This document shows positions 35,867-43,984 of a DNA stretch of 64,000 nucleotides, in pieces. Source of the stretch: Lachnospiraceae bacterium (GTDB lineage Bacteria > Bacillota > Clostridia > Lachnospirales > Lachnospiraceae). Positions within the stretch are counted from its first letter, which is position 1. Each line of letters begins with the position of its first letter. Below the pieces are notes generated by a model. That model saw nothing but the letters and a program-made list of their open reading frames with translations. It did no database searches and was not told where the DNA came from. The stretch spans positions 1-64,000 of the forward strand of contig SVDN01000003.1 of NCBI GenBank assembly GCA_015057825.1, read 5' to 3'. The position numbers were made by a program, and so were the translations under genes.

Positions 35867-36514
35867 ATGAAGGATGCGGATATAAGAGAACCCTTGTTTG
35901 ACTATCTTGATGAAAGATATGGAAAAAACAGGATTTTTGAAGAAAAAATGATTGGCCAATCCCGCGCCGACATAATAATGATAATAGAAAACGAGTTTGT
36001 CGGCTTGGAAATAAAAAGCGATGCGGATACTTACGCAAGACTTGAAAGACAGATAGCCGATTATGACAATTATTGCGACAAAAACTACGTTGTGGTGGGG
36101 AAAAGCCACGAAAAGCACGTTGAGGAGCATATTCCGTCTTATTGGGGAATATTATGTGCATACGAGGATGAGAGCGGCGACACAAGGATTAAGGAAAAAA
36201 GAAAACCGGCACAAAGCCCCAAAGCCACCATAAATAAGCAAATACAGCTTTTGTGGCGTCCTGAAATAGCCTTGATACAAGAAAAATACTCTTTCCCCAA
36301 ATATGCGGGCAAAAGCAAAAAGTTTGTCATGAATTATCTTATTGAAAAGCTTGAAGAAGTGGAACTTAAATCCTGTATCATAGAGCTTTTGTTTGAAAGA
36401 GATTACGACAAAATGCTCGAAGAAATAAAGACTTTCAAAAAACAAAAAAGGGCAAACAGAAGAAACGTGGGGGCAAAAAGAGGGGCAAAAAGAGCAAGAC
36501 GTGCCATGAAATAA
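35867..36514 (+). CDS. Sce7726-family, PD-(D/E)xK-like nuclease fold protein
   Basis: 215 aa. The N-terminal half has the restriction-endonuclease-like pattern: IREPLFDYLDERYG, RADIIMI (Asp), then FVGLEIKSDADT (E-x-K) and LERQIADYDNYCDKNYVVVG. This resembles the Sce7726 family and MmcB-type DNA-processing proteins. The C-terminal tail is very basic (RANRRNVGAKRGAKRARRAMK region), suggesting nucleic-acid binding. No methylase or defence gene adjoins it, so a restriction role is not supported. It starts 1 nt after the esterase stop. Confidence 0.72.
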   Translation: MKDADIREPLFDYLDERYGKNRIFEEKMIGQSRADIIMIIENEFVGLEIKSDADTYARLERQIADYDNYCDKNYVVVGKSHEKHVEEHIPSYWGILCAYEDESGDTRIKEKRKPAQSPKATINKQIQLLWRPEIALIQEKYSFPKYAGKSKKFVMNYLIEKLEEVELKSCIIELLFERDYDKMLEEIKTFKKQKRANRRNVGAKRGAKRARRAMK

Positions 36515-36550
36515 AAAAGCATATTTATTAAAAATAATAGTTTTTTAGTC

Positions 36551-36579
36551 TTGACAATTATAAATATGGCAATTATAAT
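36551..36579 (+). promoter_or_regulatory. Consensus promoter of the aromatic amino acid operon
   Basis: TTGACA (36551-36556), 17 bp, TATAAT (36574-36579): perfect consensus. Transcription would begin near 36586, about 29 nt before the leader peptide ATG. Confidence 0.9.
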
Positions 36580-36614
36580 CTCTATCAAGAAAGATTTACG
36601 AAAGGTGTTTAATC

Positions 36615-36707
36615 ATGACAGCAAAAAAGAATATGAATACAAATACATATTACTTTTTTAGCTTCCAGGGCTTTTATTACGGCGCTGGCTTATTTTGTTG
36701 CGATTAG
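36615..36707 (+). CDS. Phe/Tyr-rich leader peptide (attenuator)
   Basis: A 30-codon ORF with AAAGGTG 7 nt upstream of its ATG. Between residues 12 and 27 it contains five Phe and four Tyr, including YYFF at 12-15 and FYY at 20-22; Phe and Tyr are the end products of the operon downstream. It ends with TAG at 36705-36707, inside the 5' strand of a possible antiterminator (36700-36711). This is the layout of classic ribosome-mediated attenuation, as in the E. coli pheA leader. Confidence 0.88.
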   Translation: MTAKKNMNTNTYYFFSFQGFYYGAGLFCCD

Positions 36708-36763
36708 ACATTAAATAGGGATTTGTAAAATATAAGATTAAAACTAATCCGATGTCTGATTGC
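36700..36763 (+). promoter_or_regulatory. Antiterminator helix of the aromatic operon leader
   Basis: Bases 36700-36711 (GCGATTAGACAT) can pair with 36752-36763 (ATGTCTGATTGC) over 12 bp with two G-U pairs. The 3' strand takes most of the terminator stem, so the two structures exclude each other. The 5' strand spans the leader stop codon and would be masked by a ribosome that reaches the stop. Confidence 0.75.
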
Positions 36764-36783
36764 AGGCATCGGATTTTTGTTTT
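36746..36783 (+). terminator. Attenuator terminator ahead of pheA
   Basis: A 13-bp stem (36746-36758 with 36763-36775, one G-U), an ATTG loop and TTTTTGTTTT. It lies 17 bp before the pheA start, i.e. in the leader rather than at the end of an operon. Confidence 0.92.
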
Positions 36784-36799
36784 AGGAATGGAGAAAGTT

Positions 36800-37675
36800 A
36801 TGAGCATGAAAGAACTTATTGAAAACGCATTGAAAAACACGGAAAATATGCTTCCGAAAGAGGCATCAGTAGCATGTCAGGGAGTGGAAGGAGCTTATTC
36901 GCAGCTTGCGGCAACCAGAATATTCAAAAGCCCTAATATAATGTATTTTAAAAACTTCGAAGGTGTATGTCAGGCGGTTGATAAGGGACTTTGTGATTTT
37001 GGTGTACTTCCCATCGAAAACAGTACGGCGGGTTCGGTAAATGCAATATATGATTTGATGATGAAATATGAAGCATACATTGTAAAGAGTGTAAGAGTAA
37101 AAGTCGATCATTCTCTTCTTGCAAAACCGGGAACAAAGCTTGAAAACATTAAAGAAATATATTCACACGAACAGGCGATTTTACAGTGCTCCGAGTATTT
37201 GCACGAGCATAGCGAAATAAAAGCAAGCGTTTACGAAAATACGGCAATGGCGGCAAAATTCGTTGCCGATTCCGACAGAGACGATATTGCGGCTATTTCA
37301 TCAAGAGAATGCGCCGAACTTTACGGACTCAAAACAATAAAAGATTCCATTCAGGATAAAGGAAATAACTATACAAGATTCATTTGCATTTCAAAGAATC
37401 TTAAGATATATCCGGGGGCGGACAGAACCAGTATCATGGCAACATTGTCCCACAAACCGGGCAGCTTGTATCAAGCATTGAAAGTTTTTGCGGATGCGGG
37501 ATGCAATCTTATGAAACTTGAAAGCAGACCTTTGGCGGACAGAGATTTCGAATTTAAATTCTATTTCGATTTCGAAACATCCGTATATGACGAAGAATTT
37601 GCAAACATTTTGGAAAAATTCAAGGAACAATCGGAAGAATTCCGATATTTGGGCAGCTATTTGGAATTGGTTTAA
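36800..37675 (+). CDS. pheA: Prephenate dehydratase with ACT domain (no chorismate mutase)
   Basis: 291 aa; converts prephenate to phenylpyruvate for Phe synthesis. The PDT domain (~20-200) has CQGVEGAYSQLA, PIENSTAGSVN and the catalytic NNYTRF. The C-terminal ACT domain (~212-290) has HKPGSLYQAL and the Phe-binding LESRP. The first ~20 residues look like the linker that follows a chorismate mutase domain in fused P-proteins, but no mutase domain is present. Start chosen at 36800 because GGAG lies 6 nt upstream; ATGs at 36788 and 36806 are alternatives. Confidence 0.93.
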   Translation: MSMKELIENALKNTENMLPKEASVACQGVEGAYSQLAATRIFKSPNIMYFKNFEGVCQAVDKGLCDFGVLPIENSTAGSVNAIYDLMMKYEAYIVKSVRVKVDHSLLAKPGTKLENIKEIYSHEQAILQCSEYLHEHSEIKASVYENTAMAAKFVADSDRDDIAAISSRECAELYGLKTIKDSIQDKGNNYTRFICISKNLKIYPGADRTSIMATLSHKPGSLYQALKVFADAGCNLMKLESRPLADRDFEFKFYFDFETSVYDEEFANILEKFKEQSEEFRYLGSYLELV

Positions 37676-37676
37676 T

Positions 37677-37717
37677 AAAGCAGAGATGTTCCTTGAGAAT
37701 GGACATCAGTGCTTTTT
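37677..37717 (+). terminator. Weak hairpin between pheA and aroF
   Basis: AAAGCA/TGCTTT outer arms and GATGTTCC/GGACATC inner arms with a bulge, followed by TTTTT. It sits in an otherwise unusual 143-nt gap inside the operon and could reduce read-through into aroF or stabilise the pheA mRNA end. Confidence 0.5.
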
Positions 37718-37818
37718 CAATAAAGATTTAATAGCAAGAACAAATATATAAATCGGGATTGGATAAGAGATTTGAATAGGCATAATCCTATGATTTAGGA
37801 AAGACAGAGGAATATTAA

Positions 37819-38823
37819 ATGATAGCAGTATTAAAATCAGGAGTAACAAAAGAACAAAGACAGGGACTTATAGATTGGTTCAAATCACAGGGATTGGATG
37901 TTCACATTTCCGAAGGTGAAATGCATACAATCCTCGGACTTGTAGGTGATACAACAAAAGTAGATGAGGAACTTATCGAAGCTTTGGATATTGTTGAATC
38001 CGTTAAAAGAATCAGCGAGCCATTTAAAAAGGCAAACAGAAAATTTAATCCAAAAAATAAAGTAATAGAAATAACAAAGGATGTTAAAATCGGTGACGGA
38101 GAGTTTGCTCTCATTGCCGGTCCATGCTCCGTTGAAAACGAAGCGCAGATTATTGAAGTGGCTAAAGAAGTTAAAAAATCAGGCGCAACACTTCTTCGCG
38201 GCGGCGCTTTCAAACCTCGTACTTCACCTTACGATTTCCAGGGAATGAAGGCAGAAGGTATCGAGCTTCTTCTTAAAGCCAAAGAGGCAACGGGACTTCC
38301 TATCGTAACGGAAATTATGAATGAAAAACATCTTCCTTTATTCGAAGAAGTGGACGTAATTCAGGTTGGTGCAAGAAATATGCAAAATTTCGAGCTTTTA
38401 AAAGCTTTAGGTAAAACAAACAAAACAATTTTACTTAAACGTGGTTTAGCAAACACACTCAAAGAGCTTTTAATGAGTGCCGAATACATTATGGCAGGCG
38501 GAAACGAAAATGTAATTCTTTGCGAAAGAGGAATCAGAACTTTTGAAAGCTACACAAGAAATACACTTGATTTATCTGCGGTTCCTATGCTTCGTGAACT
38601 CACGCATCTTCCGATTGTAGTTGATCCGAGCCATGCAACGGGTATTGCAAGACTTGTTGAGCCGATGGCACTTGCGGCTGTTGCTGCGGGAGCCGACGGA
38701 CTTATGATTGAAGTTCATAACGATCCACCAAAAGCATTGTGTGACGGTGCTCAGTCTCTTACACCTGCTCAATTTGACGAAGTTGCCGTAAAGGTTAGAA
38801 AAATCCAGGAGGCACTTAAATAA
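37819..38823 (+). CDS. aroF: DAHP synthase, class I beta with N-terminal regulatory domain
   Basis: 334-aa first enzyme of the shikimate pathway. An N-terminal ferredoxin-like domain (~1-65; [16 protein letters not shown]) precedes the barrel, as in the Thermotoga type, where it mediates feedback control. Barrel motifs: [77 protein letters not shown] and VDPSHATG. No chorismate mutase domain at either end. The stop overlaps the tyrA ATG by one base. Confidence 0.95.
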   Translation: MIAVLKSGVTKEQRQGLIDWFKSQGLDVHISEGEMHTILGLVGDTTKVDEELIEALDIVESVKRISEPFKKANRKFNPKNKVIEITKDVKIGDGEFALIAGPCSVENEAQIIEVAKEVKKSGATLLRGGAFKPRTSPYDFQGMKAEGIELLLKAKEATGLPIVTEIMNEKHLPLFEEVDVIQVGARNMQNFELLKALGKTNKTILLKRGLANTLKELLMSAEYIMAGGNENVILCERGIRTFESYTRNTLDLSAVPMLRELTHLPIVVDPSHATGIARLVEPMALAAVAAGADGLMIEVHNDPPKALCDGAQSLTPAQFDEVAVKVRKIQEALK

Positions 38824-39674
38824 TGGTTGTAGGAATTGTGGGTCTGGGTCTTATAGGCGGATCTTTTGCAAAAGCCTACAAGGCCGATAAAAACTGGAAA
38901 GTACTTGCAACGAACAGAAGCAAGGAAATAGTGGAAATAGCTAAGCTGGATAACAAAATAGATGCAGAACTTACGGATGAAAACATAGGTGAATGCGACC
39001 TTGTAATTATCGGACTTTATCCGCAAGCAACAATAGATTATGTTAAAAAGAATGCCAAGAAGTTTAAAAAGGGCGCTTTTGTTATAGATAGCTGCGGAAC
39101 AAAAAGAAAGGTTTGCAAGGAACTTTTCCCTATTGCTAAAAAGAACGGCTTTACCTACATTGGCGGACATCCTATGGCAGGAAGACATTTCAGCGGATAT
39201 AAGCACAGTTTGGAAAGCCTTTTTAAGGGTTCGTCCATGATTGTGGTTTTGCCGGATTACAATGATATTGAACTGAATGCAAAGATAAAAGAATTGTTGG
39301 CACCGGCCGGATTTGAGGGCCTTACAATAACCACGGCGGAAGAACACGATAAAATAGTGGCATTTACATCACAGCTTGCTCACGTGGTATCCAATGCCTA
39401 CATAAAAAGCCCTACGGCATCCAGCCATAGGGGATTTTCGGCAGGCAGCTATAAGGATTTAACAAGGGTTGCATGGCTTAATGAAATAATGTGGACAGAG
39501 CTTTTTATGGAAAACAGGGACAATCTTGTTTTTGAATTGGACACAATTATCAATTCTTTAAGTCAATACAGAGATGCTTTGAAAAACGAAGACGAAACAC
39601 AATTAAAGAAGCTTCTTTTGGAAGGAAAAAACTGCAAAGAAGCGGATTTAAAGAAAACCAGGAAAACAAAATGA
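38823..39674 (+). CDS. tyrA: Prephenate dehydrogenase
   Basis: 283-aa NAD(P)-dependent enzyme making hydroxyphenylpyruvate for Tyr. The Rossmann motif is VGLGLIGGSFAKAYK at residues ~6-20. IGGHPMAGRHFSGYKHS and TTAEEHDKIVAFTSQLAHVVS carry the catalytic His and substrate contacts. The enzyme ends without an ACT domain or mutase fusion. It is coupled to aroF (1-nt overlap) and aroA (4-nt overlap). Confidence 0.94.
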   Translation: MVVGIVGLGLIGGSFAKAYKADKNWKVLATNRSKEIVEIAKLDNKIDAELTDENIGECDLVIIGLYPQATIDYVKKNAKKFKKGAFVIDSCGTKRKVCKELFPIAKKNGFTYIGGHPMAGRHFSGYKHSLESLFKGSSMIVVLPDYNDIELNAKIKELLAPAGFEGLTITTAEEHDKIVAFTSQLAHVVSNAYIKSPTASSHRGFSAGSYKDLTRVAWLNEIMWTELFMENRDNLVFELDTIINSLSQYRDALKNEDETQLKKLLLEGKNCKEADLKKTRKTK

Positions 39675-40993
39675 CAAATAAAACGGTAACGGCGGCAAAG
39701 TCAGGAGAAATTAAAGCTATTGCTTCCAAATCCATGGCTCACCGCATGATGATAGCGGCGGCTTTGTCCAAAATAAAAGGGAAAAAAGCTGTTGACACAA
39801 ACGTGGATGTTTTGATTTGCACCTCAACAACATCCAAAGATATCGAAGCCACAAGAGCTTGTTTAAAAGAAATACTTAAGGCAGTAAACGCTTCCGGCGA
39901 CTATGTTCGCTCGGGAGCACTTTCAAGCAGATTTATCCCCAACTATTCAAATAAGCTTATGTGTGGGGAAAGTGGCTCTACCCTTAGGTTCTTGCTTCCG
40001 ATTGTGGGAGCTTTGGGAATTGAAGCGGAGTTTTATCCGGAGGGAAGACTTCCCGGTCGCCCTTTAAGCCCGTTGTATGAAGAAATGCAAAAGAAAGGCT
40101 GCATTCTTTCAAAACAAGGGGAGGTTCCTTTTAAAGTGAGGGGTTGCTTAAGAGGCGGAGTCTATGAAATTGACGGCAATATTTCTTCGCAATTTATTAC
40201 GGGATTGCTGTTTGCATTGCCTTTATTAAAAGAAGATTCCGAAATAAAGATTAACGGAGAACTTGAATCAAAGCCATATGTGGATATGACCTTGGAAGTT
40301 CTTGAAAAATCGGGCATTAAAATAGAAGAGTCCGCAGAGGGCTTTAAGATTAAAGGAAATCAAAAGTACGATTTTAAAGAAAATCAAATAGTTGAAGGCG
40401 ATTGGTCCAATGCGGCTTTTTGGCTGAGTCTCGGTGCTTTATCCGCCGATGGTGTTAAAGTAACCGGCCTTAAAGTGGATTCGAAGCAAGGCGACAAGAA
40501 GATATTGGATATTTTGTCGGATTTCGGAGCAATGGTTGTAACGGATAAAGACAGTGCGACAGTAAAGGCGGGAAATCTATTGGCCACTGTGGTTGATGCA
40601 AAAGACGTGCCGGATCTTGTACCGGTAATTTCCGTTGTGGCGGCGGCCGCAAAGGGAAAGACAAGAATAATAAATGCCGAAAGGCTCAGAATAAAAGAAA
40701 GCGACAGAATAAAAAGCGTTGCCGAAATGCTGAAACAGCTGGAAATAAATGTTAAAGAGACGGATGACGGCTTGGAAATAGAAGGCATGGATTTATTTGA
40801 AAAGGGTCCGAAAAAAGATTTGGCAAAGGACATTGTTATAAACAGCTTTAACGATCACAGAATTGCCATGAGTGCAGCCATTGCCTCAAAGCTTTCTGAA
40901 AAAGCCCTTACTATTGAAGATGCCGAGGCGGTTAACAAGTCATATCCCGCTTTTTTTGAAGACTATGTAAAGCTTGGAGGAAATGTAGTTTGA
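39671..40993 (+). CDS. aroA: EPSP synthase (3-phosphoshikimate 1-carboxyvinyltransferase)
   Basis: 440 aa, normal length. Key segments: SKSMAHRMMIAAAL (phosphate-binding start), CGESGSTLRFLLP, PEGRLPGRPLSPL, GNISSQFITGLLFALP, KPYVDMTLEVL, GDWSNAAFWL and RLRIKESDRI with a closing NDHRIAMSAAIA. The TLRFLLP segment and RPLSPL correspond to the PEP-binding loops. Its stop overlaps the TTG start of aroC (TTGA). Confidence 0.95.
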   Translation: MTNKTVTAAKSGEIKAIASKSMAHRMMIAAALSKIKGKKAVDTNVDVLICTSTTSKDIEATRACLKEILKAVNASGDYVRSGALSSRFIPNYSNKLMCGESGSTLRFLLPIVGALGIEAEFYPEGRLPGRPLSPLYEEMQKKGCILSKQGEVPFKVRGCLRGGVYEIDGNISSQFITGLLFALPLLKEDSEIKINGELESKPYVDMTLEVLEKSGIKIEESAEGFKIKGNQKYDFKENQIVEGDWSNAAFWLSLGALSADGVKVTGLKVDSKQGDKKILDILSDFGAMVVTDKDSATVKAGNLLATVVDAKDVPDLVPVISVVAAAAKGKTRIINAERLRIKESDRIKSVAEMLKQLEINVKETDDGLEIEGMDLFEKGPKKDLAKDIVINSFNDHRIAMSAAIASKLSEKALTIEDAEAVNKSYPAFFEDYVKLGGNVV

Positions 40994-42060
40994 GTTCAAC
41001 ATACAAAGGAGAAAAACTTACAATAACAATTTTCGGTGAGTCTCACTCCGAAGAGATCGGTGTCGAAATAAAGGGTTTGCCTAAGGGCGCCAAAATAGAC
41101 GAAGAGAAGCTTCAAAGCTTTTTGGACAGGAGAAAACCGGGTACAAGCGAATTTACCACTCCGAGAAAAGAACCTGACAAGGCAGAGTTTACAGAGGGTC
41201 TTGAAAAGGGCCTTGTTTCGGGAGACATAAGAGCAATAATCAGAAATACAAACAAAAGGTCTTCCGATTATGATAATTTAAAAGATGTTCCGCGTCCGGG
41301 ACATGCGGATTTCAGCGCGAAAATGAAATACGGTATGGATTTTGACATGCGCGGCGGCGGACAGTTTTCGGGACGACTTACAGCACCTCTTTGCATAGCG
41401 GGTGCCATAGCAATTCAACTTTTGGAAGAAAAAGGAATTCGCATACATTCTCATATTAAAAGCGTGGGTCCTATAGAAGATGACGGTTTCGATTCTTTGA
41501 TGGAAGATGCGGGAAAGCTTGATGTTAATAAAAAGGCCTTTCCTGTAATTAACGATGAAAAGGGAGAACTGATGAAAAGTGAAATCCGCGCCGCAAAAGA
41601 AAACAACGACTCTGTGGGCGGCAGCGTTGAGTGCATTATAACCGGAATGCCGGCGGGAATCGGCGAGCCCATGTTTGACGGAATAGAAAACAATATTGCA
41701 AAGCTTGCATTTGCAATCCCCGCAATGAAAGGAATAGAATTCGGAAGCGGTTTTGAAGGTTCAAAACGACGCGGAAGTGACAATAACGATGCTTTTTATA
41801 CGGATGGGGAAAAGGTAAAAACAAAAAGCAACAATCAGGGAGGAATACTGGGAGGCATAACAAACGGAATGCCTATTGTTTTCAGATGTGCTTTTAAACC
41901 AACGCCTTCCATCGAAAAGGAACAGGACAGTGTCAATTTAAAAACAAAAGAAAATGTAAAAGTTGTTGTTAAAGGAAGACACGATCCTTGCATTGTTATT
42001 CGAGCATTGCCATGCGTTGAGGCAATTGCGGCATTGGCATTGTATGAGTACTTGATTTAA
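40990..42060 (+). CDS. aroC: Chorismate synthase, TTG start
   Basis: 356-aa FMN-dependent enzyme completing the shikimate pathway. FGESHSEEIGVEIKGLP, RRKPGTSEFTTPRKEPD, RPGHADFSAKMKYG, DMRGGGQFSGRLTAP, SGFEGSKRRGSDNNDAF and NQGGILGGITNGMP are all present. The start is TTG at 40990, with GGAGG 7 nt upstream inside aroA and a 4-nt overlap with the aroA stop. It ends the operon; no hairpin follows before the next promoter. Confidence 0.95.
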   Translation: MSSTYKGEKLTITIFGESHSEEIGVEIKGLPKGAKIDEEKLQSFLDRRKPGTSEFTTPRKEPDKAEFTEGLEKGLVSGDIRAIIRNTNKRSSDYDNLKDVPRPGHADFSAKMKYGMDFDMRGGGQFSGRLTAPLCIAGAIAIQLLEEKGIRIHSHIKSVGPIEDDGFDSLMEDAGKLDVNKKAFPVINDEKGELMKSEIRAAKENNDSVGGSVECIITGMPAGIGEPMFDGIENNIAKLAFAIPAMKGIEFGSGFEGSKRRGSDNNDAFYTDGEKVKTKSNNQGGILGGITNGMPIVFRCAFKPTPSIEKEQDSVNLKTKENVKVVVKGRHDPCIVIRALPCVEAIAALALYEYLI

Positions 42061-42063
42061 TTC

Positions 42064-42092
42064 TTTACTTTATTACAAAGTTTTTCTATAAT
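42064..42092 (+). promoter_or_regulatory. Promoter of the tandem-receiver gene
   Basis: TTTACT (42064-42069), 17 bp, TATAAT (42087-42092), starting 3 bp after the aroC stop. Confidence 0.6.
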
Positions 42093-42153
42093 ATAATTCA
42101 GTAGTTTTTGTATTGATAAAAAGCGAAAACTTTGAAGACAAAAAGGGAAAGTG

Positions 42154-42918
42154 ATGAAAGAATCAAGTAAAAATGTGCTGTTAATCGGTGAACTCAGCAG
42201 AGAGTTTGACAGCTTTCATGAAAGTTTAAAATCATATTATCCGACAGTAAAAGTCGAGCTTGGAACTTCGGACATTGAAACCGCAATAACGGATGGCTCC
42301 TTTGGCTTGATTATTATTTTTATTGAAGGTTTTATTAAATGGAAACATTTCCCGATAAAGAAATGCGCAAAAGACATAATCAAAAATAATATTCCCGTTG
42401 CTTTGATTGCTGACAGCGAGGATGTGGCAGCGGTTAAATCCTATCTTTCGGAAATACATATTGAAGCCTTTGAAAGGCCTATACAAATCAATGAACTGGT
42501 TGCAAGCTTTAAAAAGCTTATGAGTGAATCCAAGGGTGATTGGTCTTCCGTGGTACATAAAAGAAAAATTATCGTTGTGGAGAATGATAAAGATACGATT
42601 AATGTAATAGCCAAGAGCCTTGGAATGATTTATGATGTATACTTTGTTCCTTCCGTGGGAGATGCATTTGTTTCATACGGCAGAAACGGCGCAGATATGA
42701 TAATGATGAACTATTCCATGCCGGATTGTGACGGAGCAAGCTCTTTAAAAATGTTCCAAAAGGCAAATGCAACAAGAGATATTCCGATTGTTTGTATCGA
42801 AAACGAAGACAGTAAATATAAGATTCAGGAATGCATGGAATTAAATCCCGCAGCTTGCCTCATAAGACCTGTTACAAAAGATTTATTATTGGAAATAACA
42901 AGTAAGCATATAATATAA
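42154..42918 (+). CDS. Tandem receiver-like protein lacking phospho-acceptor Asp
   Basis: 254 aa with two CheY-like folds: a degenerate one at ~6-122 and a clearer one at ~137-252 (KRKIIVVENDKD, DMIMMNYSMPDCDG, RDIPIVCIENE, RPVTKD). In the second, the site normally occupied by the phosphorylated Asp is Asn186, and the conserved Lys before Pro is Arg238. The first has no Asp at the matching place. It has no output domain. It is therefore probably a non-phosphorylated, protein-binding pseudo-receiver. Start ATG at 42154 preferred over GTG at 42151 on SD spacing. Confidence 0.78.
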   Translation: MKESSKNVLLIGELSREFDSFHESLKSYYPTVKVELGTSDIETAITDGSFGLIIIFIEGFIKWKHFPIKKCAKDIIKNNIPVALIADSEDVAAVKSYLSEIHIEAFERPIQINELVASFKKLMSESKGDWSSVVHKRKIIVVENDKDTINVIAKSLGMIYDVYFVPSVGDAFVSYGRNGADMIMMNYSMPDCDGASSLKMFQKANATRDIPIVCIENEDSKYKIQECMELNPAACLIRPVTKDLLLEITSKHII

Positions 42919-42921
42919 AAC

Positions 42922-42948
42922 AAGGGTTGGTAACTTACCAACCCTTTT
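42922..42948. terminator. Bidirectional terminator between receiver gene and hpf
   Basis: AAGGGTTGGTAA and its complement form a stem of about 11 bp with flanking A and T runs, between convergent genes. Confidence 0.88.
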
Positions 42949-42966
42949 GACTTTTATTATTTTTAA

Positions 42967-43494
42967 TTAAAATTCAGGTTCGATTAAACCGTATGTGTTG
43001 CCTTTTCTTTTGTAAACAACGTTTACTTCATCGGTTTCCGCATTTGTGAAAACGAAGAAATCGTGACCCAAAAGCTCCATTTGTACACAAGCTTCTTCCG
43101 GATCCATAGGTTTTACCGCAAATTTTTTGGTTCTTACAATTTTTACCGAATCGTCATCAGCATATTCCTGATCGATAAATGCTGATGAAAAGCTTTCTCT
43201 GTTTTGTTTTTTGTCGATAATTTTGTTTTTGTATTTTTTAAGCTGTCTTTCAATTATTTCTTCAACCAAATCGATTGATACATACATATCCGAGCTAACC
43301 TGCTCCGAACGAATGATATTTCCTTTTACCGGAATTGTAACCTCAATCTTTTGTCTGTCTTTTTCGACACTGAGAGTAACGATAACCTCTGTGTCTTGGT
43401 TGAAGTACTTCTCTAATTTCCCAATCTTCTCGTGTATAGCAGCCTTTAACCCTTCTGTAACATCGATGTTTCTGCCTGAAATAATATAACGCAT
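42967..43494 (-). CDS. hpf: Ribosome hibernation promoting factor, long form
   Basis: 175 aa. The N-terminal HPF/YfiA domain (~1-100; MRYIISGRNIDVTEGLK, ETIVTLSVEKDRQKIEV-like strands) binds the decoding region. The C-terminal domain (~120-175; RTKKFAVKPMDPEEACVQME, GHDFFVFTNAETDEVNVVYKRKGNTYGLIEP) mediates 100S dimers in Firmicutes. The frame opens at TTG 43503, but that abuts AGGAG; the ATG at 43494 has 9-nt spacing and is preferred. It is a single-gene unit with an 85-nt leader. Confidence 0.95.
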   Translation of the reverse strand: MRYIISGRNIDVTEGLKAAIHEKIGKLEKYFNQDTEVIVTLSVEKDRQKIEVTIPVKGNIIRSEQVSSDMYVSIDLVEEIIERQLKKYKNKIIDKKQNRESFSSAFIDQEYADDDSVKIVRTKKFAVKPMDPEEACVQMELLGHDFFVFTNAETDEVNVVYKRKGNTYGLIEPEF

Positions 43495-43563
43495 AACAAC
43501 CAACTCCTATCTTAAGCCGAATACTCGGTTTATTGAAACAGAAATCCTTCTGTTTATGCTTAG

Positions 43564-43592
43564 ATTATACCATAACCGGCCTCTTATTAAAA
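43564..43592 (-). promoter_or_regulatory. Promoter of hpf
   Basis: Minus strand TTTTAA (43592-43587), 17 bp, extended -10 TGGTATAAT ending at 43564. The leader contains an AAACAGAA/TTCTGTTT hairpin and a CCGA/TCGG stem. Confidence 0.65.
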
Positions 43593-43726
43593 GAAGTATT
43601 TAACTAATTGAAAGAGAATTTGGATGTCAAGTGGATTAGACTGTTTTTTTAAAATTTGGCAAAATGACAAAATTTGAAAAGTTTAAATTTTTGAACATAA
43701 TTTACGTAAATTTAACATAACGGTTA

Positions 43727-43796
43727 TGTGGATAATGTGGATAACTGTGTTGATAAGTAAAAAATCCTATAAAAAGGCACTATTGAATGTGGATAA
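43727..43796. promoter_or_regulatory. DnaA-box cluster
   Basis: Three exact copies of TGTGGATAA (complement TTATCCACA) and one near-copy in 70 bp, all in the same orientation; the first two are immediately adjacent. TTGACA on the minus strand (43806-43801) lies beside the last box. Confidence 0.75.
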
Positions 43797-43984
43797 CTTT
43801 TGTCAACAACAATAAACTTATGTAAATTACTGACTGACAGAGAATAATAGAAAAAAATTGAATTTCGTTAAAATGCACAAAATGAATTAAATCCGTCATA
43901 ACGGGTCGAAAAACCATGCATTTTGAAATAAATTTTTCAAAAAATGAAGGAAAATCTTTCCTGTTACATTAGTACTATTTTGTT

